In this document: piece after piece, positions 23,078 through 34,999 of the stretch
Position numbering within the stretch: position 1 is the stretch's first letter
Layout: every line of letters starts with the position of its first letter
Translations under genes and position numbers: made by a program
Source: Acestrorhynchus altus
Taxonomy: Eukaryota > Chordata > Actinopteri > Characiformes > Acestrorhynchidae
Assembly: GCA_034509495.1 (NCBI GenBank)
Contig: CM067521.1
Span: forward strand, 15,040,991-15,104,990
Direction of reading: 5' to 3'
Length of the DNA stretch: 64,000 nt
Notes under the pieces: model-generated
What the model saw: only the letters and a program-made list of their open reading frames with translations
What the model was told of the DNA's origin: nothing
Databases searched by the model: none

Positions 23078-23689
23078 GAATTATTTATTTGGACACAGAT
23101 TGCCATTTAAATCTAGTCCATTGCAGTGGTTGGTTGAGGCTCCAAGGTCCACTGTGTGAACTTAAACATGTACATAAAAGTGGGGCAGCACTCAGATCCA
23201 GCGGGAAATGTTGTCCAGCATTTTTGGAGGAATTTAGAACAGTATATAAAATATTTAGATCTGTGCCAAAAGTGTGATTTTAAAAAGGCAGCAGGCTGTA
23301 GACAGCACATGGAACATGTTTCCTAAAGAACTAATGCACATTTGAGAATGTTTTAAGGGAAAATAGTGCACAATTTAAAAAGGGGTTTTGCAAGTGTTCT
23401 GTAATACAGGCACTGTGTATAAGAAGGACCATAACATTTGAATGTTGGTTAAATGGAACTTTCTTATGAAGGAAAAACCTGAATCCACACATAATGTAAA
23501 GTGGCCAAGCATAGCACATTTTTAAAAGGTTCTTCCTGGACTTTTAGTAATTCATTATTTATTTATCTTTGATTTAAAGATCCAGTAAGAATGCTTAGTT
23601 ATTGGCCTGAAATGTTATTATTGACTGTTCAAATTAAGACTGGGCAATAGGACTAAAAATGATGGTGATATGATTTGTTGAAAATGAAT

Positions 23690-23780
23690 TTTTGAAAAAA
23701 TTTTTTTACTGGAAATGTCAGCTACCCAACTCCATTAGGCCTCACCCCCATCACGTATGATGCTCTGGCATTTCTATGGC
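23690..23780 (-). mobile_element. SINE fragment
   Basis: A short piece has the tail-side words seen in the other SINE copies (CCAACTCCATTAGGCCTCAC, CATCACGTATGATGCTCTGG), without head or body. It is probably truncated. Confidence 0.55.
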
Positions 23781-24420
23781 ATAATTTGCACAAGACTATA
23801 CTATGTCATCCCTCTGGAAACCAAACCATTCACACAACCCATGACCCACTCAAGGTCTTATTTGGAATTAAATTGGACACAGATGATAACCTGCCTCACA
23901 GATGCTTTATTATGATATGGCCATTTTTTATATCTTGTACAAACTCAGTTTTCATATATTGGTATTTATAAGGCCTCTTGTAGATGGATCTTTGTTCGGT
24001 ACTTTTGCTACAAATAATCATATTTTTGATATACTTTTCCAAAGCCCATAACTATTTAAGCATTCATCTTCTTTAAGTTGTATGTAGGGTTGTATTTGGA
24101 GCTAATTACAAAAGAGCCCTCAAAGAACCTTTTTTAAAATGTCCTCATTCGTACAGAAACTGTAATATGCTGTAATATGGGAACTGGCACCCAGTGCTGA
24201 TTCAAAAACCTTTATTAAGCATTTCAGTTTCAGCAAGTGGTTCAGTTCTGGCACTTTAAGCAGAAGTAACTAAACAGTTTGTACCAGAACGTCATGTGTG
24301 TTGATTAGAAAGAGGAAAGGTAAGAGCTGGAGTTTAATGTGTGAATAAAAGGTCTGATGGTTATGTTTGCTACACCGCTGTACTGGAAACAGTATGACAG
24401 TATGAATAAAGCTATAGTGT

Positions 24421-24478
24421 AAGATAAAGATAAGATAAACCTTTATTAGTCCCGCAGTGGAGACATTTACAAGTGCCA
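24421..24478. repeat. Short interspersed repeat tail (shared with 56794-56848)
   Basis: Both places carry AAGATAA or ACAAGATAAT followed by TTTATTAGTCCCGCAGTGG and GAAATT or GACATT. It resembles the 3' end of a fish non-LTR retrotransposon with a GATAA-type tail. Confidence 0.7.
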
Positions 24479-24775
24479 TCACTTTAGAAAACAGTGAAAC
24501 ATAAAATCAACCTTCAAAGGCTATGTTCAGGTTGTTTCCTGCTGTTGGTAGAATAATTCTTTTTTTTTTCAGCCACCTTCATATGTGGTGCTAGATCAGA
24601 CATGTATCCTACCCCTGGACATGCAGACTTAAAGAGGACATTCATCAGATTGGATTCATCAGATTGTCTTTCCTATGGCTGTTGCTGCTACTAAGGTTGT
24701 CTGAATCTCAAATCTCACTCTCAACCTAGTATGGCTGCCTGATATATTGATATTTCTTCTTCTTCTTCTTCTTGC

Positions 24776-25035
24776 GTAAAATCTTTTTTCTGCTTCCTCG
24801 CTCTGCTCCACCCCCTGCTCTCAGCTCCTCTTCTACTCTGCTCCCCTCCACCTCCATTCATGCTCTCATCAAATTTCAGTATGATTAAATATAGAAAAGA
24901 TGGAAGGATTTTATGGGGTGGTCTAATTTTTTACCTTGTATTTTTTACCTCAAGTATCAAATCATATTTTGTATATTTCTATTCAACTAAAATAAATCGG
25001 GATGAGACTTTTGTCCGTATCACCCGGCCAAACTG
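24776..25035. repeat. Dispersed repeat, copy 2 (pairs with 21075-21380)
   Basis: See the first copy. This copy is preceded by a (TTC)n run (about 24757-24773). Confidence 0.8.
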
Positions 25036-25894
25036 CCTAGTGCACTACATAGGCTGTGAAACTTATGTCTAACAAAGAGCCCTTTGTGTTTTAGTCCATG
25101 TGGACATATAGTGCACTGTTTGGTTTCAGGACTCCAGAGTCCACTTGGGAGAAGGTAGCTGTTTAAGATTCAGTCATAGTTTGATATTTGTGATGCACTG
25201 GGTTTGTTCAAGTGACATTTATAAATTTTGACATGTGCATGCAGGACAGATGCAAATCACTCACCCACACCAATGTAAATAAAGTAGAATTAATAAAAAT
25301 TTTGTGACATGAGTATAATGCAAACTTTTTACAGTTTTATAGTTTTATATTTATACCGTTCTGAAGAATTGATGTTCCTGTACTGGTGAAAACAGCATCA
25401 GCATGACTAGAGTGAGCAGTAATGATGTAATAACCCTAAACTCTTTGCGCTGCTGTGAAAAGAAGCAGTAATCCATAGTGAATTCAGACGTGTATAAATG
25501 CATAAAGCCACTTAACAATGCATTTAGGCAGCTTTTCAGAGCTTGTATGTTAAATAATAGATTCAATCTCTTGCCACAGAGTCAAGCTGTGCGGTATTAC
25601 AGCCTGTCTCCGCCTTCCCCCATGCACGTTGTCACTCTATCTAATGGACTTTAACCCTGTATGAGCTTAATATACATCTATATTTTTCCATATTATGCCA
25701 ATGACGGTGTGACTGAATGAGATGGTAGCTCTTAGAATTGTATTTCAATGCTTAACAAGTCACTGTAGTGGTATTCTTTGTTAAAGGGTCCCTTTCCTAC
25801 TTTTATCTTGGGTTTATCTTCTACTACACCAGTAGGCTCACTTATGAATGGCTTTAAACACCTTAAGAGTCAAATTTGTTTCTACATGAACATC

Positions 25895-26180
25895 TTCCAA
25901 CTTATTATTATTTTCTTCTAGTTCAACATCTGTGCAATGTTGGGTTTTGATGTCATTTTCAATTTCAACTAAATTCATCATTTGTACAATGTTTGATTTT
26001 GATAGCAACTTGATTTTCATTGTTAGTGAAATTCAACATCTGTAAATGATTGGTTTGGATGTCATTTTCATTCTCTGTGAAATCCAACATCTGTACAACA
26101 TTGGGTTTTGATGTCAACCTGATTTTTGTTTCCAACCTGTTCAACGTCTTTTTTCATTCAACAAAATGCAATATCAGTGA
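25895..26180. repeat. Minisatellite built on CAACATCTGT / GTTGGGTTTTGATGTCA
   Basis: Four to five diverged units repeat TTCAACATCTGTGCAATGTT, GGGTTTTGATGTCATTTTC and AACT at about 60-65-bp spacing. The same unit recurs at 27780-28210. Confidence 0.85.
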
Positions 26181-26329
26181 CACATTTATCTTCTATTCAT
26201 CTTCTTCTCCTCCACTTATATGTGACTTTAAACATTTTAATGATCATATTTGTTTCTACATGAACATCTTCTGACATTTTTGTTCCTTTTAATTAAAGAC
26301 TTACTGCGCCTTTCAGACTTCTGTAGTTA

Positions 26330-26990
26330 AATGAACCCTGGGCTCTGATTGGTTAGGCCTTTATTGTTCCTCATTCACAAAGCAGTACCAAGGTGAAACA
26401 CTGCGTATAACTTCATCATGCATTGGCTGAATGAGTTCATTGTAGTCACTGATTAAAATGTGTGCCCAGTGTTTGGTTTTATGTATTTCTGAACCACTTA
26501 CAATTAAACAGTTTGTGCTTTTAAGGCTGATATATGTCAAACAGCTCTGTTTTGTGGCTTCAGTCTGAGCTTCAGTGTGAGTAGGAGGGGCTAAATTGCT
26601 GCTGGCTGAATAGATATAGCTGTAGTTAAGCAGCTTAGCATAACTTCAGCATGGATGGGCGGAGTAGACTGATGTATGTAAATGTGTAGAGTTTTGTGAC
26701 ATCACAAAAGCAATTCATTTAAAGCTTGCTGATTTTGTAGTGTTAAACTTCACAAATGTCTGGACTGGTGCACATTACTATTTTGAACACTTTAATTCAA
26801 ATAAATAAAATATCCATGAAAGGGATCTTTTTGAGTTATGCGTACCTTATGTAACAGCTTTGTTCTGCAGTCCATGCTGAAACACTGCCTTTAACTTCAG
26901 AGCCAGTGGGTGGAGCTTAGTTGAATGCTGTCTGAATGAATGCAAATGTTTCTTGGCACTTTAGGTATTATATCAAGCTCTTTGATTGAA
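26330..26990. repeat. Tandem/dispersed repeat around GTGAGTGGGTGGAGC
   Basis: Segments near 26395, 26560, 26650 and 26875 share CTGAAACACTG, AACTTCAG, GTGGGTGGAGCTTAG or GAGTAGGAGGGGCTAAAT, GCTGCTGGCTGAAT and a following GTGACATCACAAA. The set also appears at 29575-29850, so it is an interspersed element, partly tandem here. Confidence 0.7.
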
Positions 26991-27739
26991 CCCTTTAAAG
27001 CCAAGTGTATTATATTTGATACATATTTGAATTGTTAATTAAACCATTAGTTGTGTTAATAATTGTTACATTCTATATAAGTAATAATTATATATAACAA
27101 ATTAAATAATGACAAATTTCATGAATGATAAAATAAATATTTCTGCTCCCTGGATGATTATGTTTGCACTGGATGCACCAGAAAACAACTGCGTTTCTAA
27201 TTACTTGAGTATAAACAGTTAAATAATGTTGTGTTCTATATGGTTACATTGTTTAAAAAAGCTTGTTGAAGAAGCACTTGAGGGATGTTTAGTTTCACCA
27301 GATCTGATATGAGCCCTCAGCACTTCAATTTCATAACTATGTAGATCTTACAGGTTATGTTATATACAGATTATATGTCAGATTAATCTTATAATTCTAA
27401 ACCTACTATCTGTGTAGAAAAGCTAAAAGAAAACCTGTTGACCTTAACTGGACACACTAATGCATTGAATGTAGGTTGTTTTCAATGTCAGGACAATGAC
27501 TAATACCAACATCTATTTCACATAGAATAGTGACAACAACTGCTATGTTGTTGCTTAAAGTAACCACTATTCAACACCTACCAGACGTCACATCATATTG
27601 ATGTAAAATAGCAACATGAGGTAGTGCAACCAAAACCAAATGTCTGCTAAACTTCATACTGTTAAGGTCCAGCAATATTTGACATTGATATATAGCTGAT
27701 TTTATGCAATGGTGATAAACAACAAAAATTCAATATCTA

Positions 27740-28210
27740 TCTAACACTGGAGCTTGATTTCAACCTTATTGATATTGACTTTGACTCCAAACCAAAATTG
27801 TCATGTTCAAATAAAACTCGGCATCTGTAAAAAGTTGGGTTTTGTATACAACTAAAGTTCGCCATCTGTGCAGTGTTGGGTTTTGATGTATTTTAATGTT
27901 TTTTTTTAGATGCCTGTTCAATTTTACTTTCTGTGGACTTTTTTTCTGTGGGTTTTATTGTAATTTTCATTTCCTAAGAAATTCAACATTTGTACAACAT
28001 TTGATTTAGACGTCAAGTAAATTTTCACTTTTAGCACAATTCGTCAGCTCTGGATTTAATGATTTTAATTTTCAACTAACATTCAATATCTTTGCATTGT
28101 TGGGTTTTGACATCATTTTTACCTAAATTCAACTCTAAACAATGTGTTTGATTTTCATTTTTAACTAAAAATCAACAGTCAAATGTCTTTTTGACATCAG
28201 ATTGATGTCC
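27740..28210. repeat. Second block of the GTTGGGTTTTGATGTCA minisatellite
   Basis: Units such as CATCTGTGCAGTGTTGGGTT, TTGATGTATTTTAATG and TTCAACATTTGTACAACATT match those at 25895-26180, with more divergence here. Confidence 0.8.
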
Positions 28211-28429
28211 AGTGCCTGCTGGGATTATTCAGTATCTGCTCCAGAAAATAACTGAGGAACTACTATTATTAGTATTAATACCAATAATAGTATTATTAAT
28301 ATTAGCACAGTGTGTAACCAAAAATGGGGGTCCACTTTCAGTCCTGTAGACACAAATTTAGAGAATGCTCTATAAAACAGATGTGTACGTTCTGTAGTCA
28401 CAAGACTGAGGTATAGTAGTGTTGCCCCC

Positions 28430-28920
28430 CCAAAGACCCTCAGGGTTTAAGAGATGATGGTTTAAATCCTAAATCTGGATGGGTTGTCCACGGCTCACCA
28501 GCTCAAAAAGAGACCTGTGTTACAGGGAGCATACGGAACATGCTTTTGTTCCTCCTGGGGGGGCTGCAAGGCTGATAGGAGTCTTGTGCCTGGCCTGGGG
28601 TTCCCTCAGGAGCACTCTGAATGAGGGGGGCTCACTTGGCGTTTTGCGCACCCCTCCTTCCAAACCAACCCCTTCCCCCCCTTTCCCACATCCTCCCCCA
28701 CTCCTCCTGGGACCAGGGGGCCAAACAAAGAGGGAGCAGGGGCGGCCCGAGCTCGGGATGGTGGTGGTGGAGTTGGGGGGTGCGCACTGTGGCCCCTGTC
28801 TTATTAGAGGGGTCGTGAACGTGTCAGAATGATTAATTTCCAGAGGTGCGCGGGGATACCCTAGAGTCACATTTATTCCATGCTCCAGCTCTCCAACATG
28901 CACTTCCACCAAAATACCAC
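28430..28920. promoter_or_regulatory. Candidate conserved non-coding block D, GC-rich
   Basis: A GC-rich, repeat-free island stands in AT-rich intron, with G/C homopolymer runs and a GCGGCCCGAGCTCGGGATGG core (from 28741). Frames on both strands (28479-28832 and 28520-29113) overlap and are proline/glycine-rich low-complexity reads without splice sites, so I do not call an exon. The 3' flank has GAATGATTAATTTCC, a homeodomain-type site. Confidence 0.35.
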
Positions 28921-29574
28921 ATTTGCATTTCCCATTAAGAAAATATAGATACATATGCAAATACAGTCCCGCCCCTTTTTCTTTTTTCTTTTTCCCCCCT
29001 TTTTTTTGGCCAGCTATACCATTATGAGCTTCAGTCTCTTTCACCACAGACCAGATGACCGTTTTCTTTTCAATGGCTTTTTTGTTTGGTGAAAATTTGT
29101 TTTCCTCTTCCATTCATCCAGCATTTGTCTTCAGTCTGACTGCGTTTGTACATCATCATCTGTCACATTTGCATGTGGCAGTTGATGCTGTACAGGACAA
29201 CTTCACAGATGATGTTTCCTGACCATTTTGAACTGGTATTGGAATTATTCATTAAAATAATCATGGAGGAGTTTATAGTTTATCTTATGTGGGCTTTCTA
29301 TGAAACAGGCTCTGCCTTTAAAGGCTCATTTACGCTTAGCGTTAAATATAGATACCGAGTTCATTTAGTCTGTATTTGTGCAAATTCTATGTAAACTTAT
29401 AGAAAACATTATCAGGTACATTATCACAATCTCATCATCCTTGTTTGTTGTCAGAGACATTGAACTGAACTGCCCTCTAGTGGGTGTGTTGCTTAACATC
29501 CATGCCAACATAAAGGACGCATAGAGGTATGTGTGTACTGACAGTTGCATCTTTCAAAACATTCTGTTTGTCCA

Positions 29575-29850
29575 TCTCATTTATAAACAATTCATACTGA
29601 AACACTCCTTTTATCTTCAGTGTGAGTTGTTCAGTGTGAGTTGCTGCTGGCTGAGTATATGTAAATATGTTTTTTTTTATGATGTCACAAAGATAGTAAA
29701 TTTAAAAACCTGTTGTCCAATAGATCTGTGTGTGATCTGAATGGACTGTTCTGATTGGCTTCCTTGGAACTGTACTGATTGGAAACACTCCATGTAACTT
29801 CACAGTGAGTGGGTAGGGTTACGTGGCTGATGGTTGAATAAACCATTTAG
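29575..29850. repeat. Second copy of the 26330-26990 repeat
   Basis: It contains CTGAAACACTCC, ATCTTCAGTGTGAGTTG, TTGCTGCTGGCTGAGTATAT, GATGTCACAAAGA and CACAGTGAGTGGGTAGGG in the same order as the first block. Confidence 0.7.
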
Positions 29851-30430
29851 GTGATTTGTTTTGTTGCTTAACTCTTAGAAAATCACATGGGATCATCTGG
29901 GCATTTTCTCCAGACCTTGAAAACCAAGATTAGTTAGGTTTTGTGTTTTATGGCCAGACGTACTACTGAGCAAGCGACAGGGACATAAAACCCAATTATA
30001 GAAGACATGGGCTATTTTCAACAAGTCAAACCATTATAAACTGACAGTGAGCTGCACTGGCATGGCTGGGCTAGTGTTAACTCATTTGCATTATTTAATG
30101 TATGTTAGAATTACTGCTGCCACGACTATTTGGGTGTGTGTAAAATATTTATAGCTGTTGGTATAAATATTTCATGCTGTGTGGTTAATGTAGTGCTAAT
30201 ACAGTTAGCTGATATAAAATGAGCACTGCAGAGATGACTTTATCAGTCCAGTCTGTTTGTTTAAAAACTTGTGTCCATAAACATTTGTGTTATGCCTCAA
30301 AGGGTGTCTTTGAGAATGGCATTCTCTAAAAATGAAGGTATTTTGTTGTTTCTCTGACTTTCAACAGCACAACTGTTTTGTCATTATTTCATGGATCTTG
30401 CCCATTTCACTCTTGTTTTTGCTGCTTCTC

Positions 30431-31034
30431 AAAAAAATTCTGAAGGCACCTTTGCTTCTGAGGCAGAACAAATGCAATTGGTTCAAAGAAAACAATTAAA
30501 ATTATCAATAGGCAAAGCTTTAGAAAGGCATCTGCTCCTCTGAGCTTTATACATGGATGGAAGTTGGTCATTTCAGTTTTTAGTTTAGTTGTTTTCTAAA
30601 GAAATTATTTTTTATATGTTTTCATCTCAGAAATCTGCATGGAAAACTAGCAGCTTGATCCCAAGGCAGCAATCCGTAGCTTCGGTCCAATATTTTCCTT
30701 ACTACTTGCCACTAGAGTTACTGATACACAGGCATACACCACTTGGGGGTGCACATGAGACTGTGGTTCTGTCATGAAATCATGTTACTCTCCACACTGG
30801 CTGCTGTGAAATGCGGCCTTAGTGGTCAGCTCGTTAGTACATAAGATAAACAACAAACAACAAAATCTCAAACTCAGTTGTTCATCTTTCATGCAGTGCT
30901 CCAGCATGTAAAGCTCTGAGAAGCAGATACACATTCCTAAAGCTCTGCCTACTGGTTATTTTAATTGGTTATTTTCTGAACCGATTGCATTTGTTCTGCC
31001 TCAGAGGCAGAGCTGCCTCCAGAATAATTTTTTG
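30431..31034. mobile_element. Foldback/MITE-like element with about 120-bp inverted arms
   Basis: Positions 30438-30555 and 30905-31024 are imperfect reverse complements over their whole length. Shared words include CAATTGCATTTGTTCTGCCT (arm-specific variants), CTAAAGCTTTGCCTA or CTAAAGCTCTGCCTA, and TCTGCTCCTCTGAGCTTTAT against AAAGCTCTGAGAAGCAGA. About 350 bp lies between the arms, without an open frame. The A-rich outer flanks also pair loosely. This fits a non-autonomous DNA element or a foldback insertion. Confidence 0.75.
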
Positions 31035-31285
31035 TATCGATTTTGCACAAGCGCACAAATGCCAGAGACTTAACTGTTCAGTGCTTTCAAAAATACTGTA
31101 TAGATGCAATGTAAAAATAAATATTTCATGTTCATACACTGTTCAAAATAAAAGTGTTTTGTAAACATTCTTCTAAAAGGGATGTATGAGAGGAACCCTT
31201 AAAAGGTTAAAGAGTAAAAGTTTATTACTAATTAAGAACAAAAATACAGTTCTGCTACTTTTTTTTTTTTGAGCAAAAGGTACCA

Positions 31286-31375
31286 AAATCAAATCAAATC
31301 AAGTTTATTGTCACATCACATTACACAGGTAATGTATGGTGTCACAATAATAAAACAGATGTGTAAAAGATAAAG
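31286..31375. repeat. Dispersed repeat, LINE-tail type
   Basis: It begins AATCAAATCAAATCAAGTTT, then ATTGTCACATCACATTACAC and AGGTAATG, a phrase common at 3' ends of fish non-LTR elements. A GATA-type microsatellite follows. Confidence 0.6.
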
Positions 31376-31378
31376 TAT

Positions 31379-31380
31379 AT

Positions 31381-31461
<81 letters not shown>
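31379..31461. repeat. (ATAG)n microsatellite
   Basis: About 20 uninterrupted ATAG/GATA units. Confidence 0.97.
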
Positions 31462-31462
<1 letters not shown>

Positions 31463-31533
31463 TAGGCCCAAATTAAAAGCATGCAATTTATTAATTAATT
31501 TATTGACCAAAACCACTTTAAAATACAGAAGCA

Positions 31534-32232
31534 CAGTGGTGCTTGAAACTTTGTGAACTTAAAACTTCATTTTCACACATGTTCTACAAGTAGAAAATAA
31601 TTAAAGAACCGCAACAATAATATTACACTTGCTCATTTATTTATTGAGGAAAATGATCCAATATGACATGTCTGTGAGTGGCAAAAGTGTGTGATAAGCA
31701 GATCATTTGAAGGTGAAATTAGAGTGGGGAGTTTTCAATCAGTGCAGTCAATCAGGTGTGAGTGGGCATCTTGTATAATTAAAAGAACAGGGATGTATTG
31801 TCCTAGCACTTTATTGTGGAAGTGTATCATGAAAAAATGATATTCCTCAGAAGAAGAGTTGTTGATGCTCTTCAGGCTGCAAAGGGTTATAAAACCTTCT
31901 ATAAAGAGTTTGGATTCCACCCATCCACAGTCAGACAGATTGTGTACAAATGTGAGTGGTCACAAAGGAACCCCTTCTAAGTAAATAAAGGCCTTTCTCA
32001 CATTGACTAATGCTAATGTGCATGAGTCCACCATCGGGGAAACACTGATCAACAGTGGTGTGCATAGCAGGGTTGCAAGGAGAAACCAAACTGTGGGTCA
32101 TGCAGCAAGACAATGACACTAATCAAACAAGTTGTTTGAATCATTTCCCTCAGGAAATATTATTGTCTAACATTTTTATGTAATTTTTTTTTATTTGGTT
32201 TCTACTTTTAAGACTTTGAAGTTTCATATCAA

Positions 32233-32276
<44 letters not shown>

Positions 32277-32310
32277 CATTCCCAGAGGTGCACATTTGCA
32301 AGCACCACTG
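31534..32310 (+). mobile_element. Internally deleted Tc1-like transposon
   Basis: It starts CAGTGGTGCTTGAAACTTTG and ends TTTGCAAGCACCACTG followed by TA, giving inverted termini. Inside are phrases of a well-known fish Tc1-like family (CTCAGAAGAAGAGTTGTTGA, GAGTCCACCATCGGGG, GGGTCATGCAGCAAGACAAT), but the transposase middle is missing. An (AT)n run sits at about 32238-32272. The left flank reads CA rather than the expected TA, probably by mutation. The - strand frames here are not genes. Confidence 0.85.
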
Positions 32311-32755
32311 TATACAAGACATTTTCCATTCTATGAAAAGAAGTAATTAACCAGGAAAAACATTCAGCTAGTTCTGTCTATGACCAATGACATTAGAACC
32401 ATCCATTGTTGATTCATAGAATCATTTTAAATGCAAGACGTTCTCCAAGGTAGAAAGGAGCCGGTTAACCATGAAAAGCTTAATTAAAGTTTTTGTGTGA
32501 CTATAACGTTTGCTTTTACTAAAGAAATAATCAATAATCTTGAAAGGGTACTAAACATTTGTACTAAACAAATGGGTTTGTTGAGTCATGAGAATAATGG
32601 AACTTATTTTGGTGCTATAGAGGAACTTCTGTAAACAATCATATAAAAGAAGTTCTCCTCAGAGAGAATCAATAAACCATTTAAGCAGTCAGATGGTTTT
32701 GTGTAAAGTCATTGCCAGTTTTTTTTTTTTTTTTTAGAACAAGAGAATTTAGACT

Positions 32756-34135
32756 GTGCTGCATTTTGCTGTGCTGTGTTGTTTTATGTTGTGTTGTGCT
32801 GTGTCATTCCATGTTGTTTTGTATTGTGTTGTGCTGTGTTCTGTTATGCTGTGCTGTGTTCTGCTGTCCTGTATTATTTTGTGCTTTGCTGTGTTGTGTT
32901 ATGTTGTGCTGTGTTGTGTTATGAGGCGTTATAATGTGTTATTTACATTGTTGTGTTGCATTGGGCTGTGCTGTGTTTTGTTGCATTGTGATGTGCTGTG
33001 ATGTGTAGTTTTGTGCTTTTATGTTGTTCTGTGCTGTGTTGTTTTATATTGTGCTGTGTTGTGTTGCATTGTTGTGTTGTACTAGGCTGTGTTGTGCTGT
33101 ACTGTGTTTTGTTGTGCTTTGCTGTGTTATGTTTTGTGCTGTGTAGTATGGTGTTGTTTTGTGTGGTGTTGCATTGTGCTTTTCTGTGTTTTGTTGCTTT
33201 GCATTGTGTTTTGATGTGCTATGGTGTGTTGTGTAGTGTTGTGCTCTGTTGTATTGTTGTGTGCAGTGCTATGCTATGCCTGTTCTGTGTTGTTCTGAGT
33301 TGTTGTTCATGTTCTGTTTTGTGGTGCTGTTTAATGTTGTTCTGTGTTGTGTTGCATTGTGCCGTGCTATGCTGTGTTGTGTTGTACTATGTTGTGTTGT
33401 TCTGTCTGGTGCTGTGTTGTGTTGTGATGGTCAGTATTGTGTTATGCTGTGCTTTTGTATTGCGTTATGCTGCTTGTTGTATTACACAGTGTTCTTTTTC
33501 CACATTGTTCTTCTATGTTGTGTTGTGCTGTTGGTTGTTACACCCATTGCTTTGTGTTGTGTTTTTTGTTGTTCTGTGCTGTGCTTGATCTGTGCTACAT
33601 TGCATTGCTTTGCGTTGAGTTGTATTGTTTATTTGATGTGGCATTGTGTTTTGTTGCATTGTGTTGTGCCGTGCTGTTCTGTGCAGTCTAGTGTGGTATT
33701 TCATTGTGTTATTCTGTGCTATGCAGTGCTATATTGTGTGATATTGCATGGCGTGATGCTGTATTGTGCTGGTTGTGCTGTGTGGTGTTGTGTTGAGTTG
33801 TGTTCTTGTTGCAAAGTATTGTTTTGTGTTGTGCTGTGTTGTTTGGGTTTGTATTGTGCTGTTTTTGTGCTGTGCTTTGCTATGTTGTGTGGTGTTACAT
33901 TGCATTATGTCACTCTGTTGCGTTGCTGCATTGGATAGTGTTGTGCTGCACTGTGCTTGGTTGTGTTGTGTTGTGTTACACTGCACTGCGCTGTTGCACT
34001 GCGTAGTGTTCAGTTGAACTGAGTGCTGCATTGTGGTGCATAATGTTATACTGTGCTGGGCTATGCATCATGTGCTGTTGTGTTGCTTTGTGCTGCATTG
34101 TGTTGAGTTGTGCTGTGCTGCGTTGTGTTGGCACC
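32756..34135. repeat. Degenerate TGTGTTGTGC-type satellite, about 1.4 kb
   Basis: The tract is built from TGTGT, TGTGC, TGCTG and TTGTG words in 5- and 10-bp register with many point changes. Because the unit rarely forms stops, it gives long cysteine/leucine/valine-rich frames on the + strand (to 229 codons, 33249-33938) and Gln/Thr/Asn-rich frames on the - strand. No start context, splice sites or protein family supports any of them. Confidence 0.9.
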
Positions 34136-34841
34136 AGCTGGCCCTGCGATTCCACATCACGTGATGCAACATCCATCTTACCCTGATTTTCCCCACTTAG
34201 CATGTCTGTCTCAAGTTTCATCCTGGGTAAATGATGGGGAACTGAAAGAAGCTAGGCTTTGTCCCTCCTGAACACTGTTCCACAAAACGTCGATAAAAAC
34301 TCAGAAAGGGGCTGAATCATTTCTAAGCCTCCCCCCTTTTAGGCTGTTTGATATTGTCCCCCTGAGAACCGAATCTCATTATTTGCAGTGTTTGTTGTTG
34401 TTGTTTTTTTTTCTGTTTAACACTACACTGAAAAATATTGTCTTAGAAAGTGTAATCCTCTTAAATGTAGTCTATCTAATATTTCTCAGTTTGAGGTTAT
34501 TATAGAAATAATATCAGATGAATGAACTCATTTCTAGGTTATGTTGTTTTAAGCGATTCTGTCTATTAAAAGGGTCTTTCAATATTACATATATTTTGCG
34601 AAATTCAAGAAATAATAGATATGTTGAATATTTATTTAGATATCTGTTTAAGAAGAAAAAAACTTTAAATAAGTTCAAATTAATAGTAATTAAATTGAAT
34701 AATCTTATATTTTTTGTGGGGCATCAAGTGAAAGAAAACATGAAAACCCACCTAGAGATTGAGAAGAACACGAAAACTGCTCACTCTATGAATACGCATT
34801 GATTTTCATGGATCAAACCCACCTCACCACCTATCACTGCT

Positions 34842-34842
<1 letters not shown>

Positions 34843-34884
<42 letters not shown>

Positions 34885-34952
34885 TCTAAAGAGAAGGGTA
34901 GTAGGGTGTGTGTGTGTGTGTGTGTGTGTGAGTGTGTGTGTGCTGTGGTCTC
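34843..34952. repeat. (GT)n and (GA)n compound microsatellite
   Basis: GT repeats at 34843-34873 run into GAGAGAGAGA; a second GT block follows at about 34905-34941. Confidence 0.95.
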
Positions 34953-34999
34953 TCTCACATGAGCCTAATCTTTAGAGTCAGGCTCTGACATTGTCATTG

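Noticed and set aside
28479..29113. Possible gene in the GC-rich island
   Set aside because: Frames on both strands overlap, are proline/glycine-rich and show no splice signals or recognised domain; kept only as a regulatory candidate.
32998..33938. 196- and 229-codon hydrophobic Cys-rich frames
   Set aside because: Translation of a pentamer satellite; residue usage follows the repeat, with no signal of a real protein.
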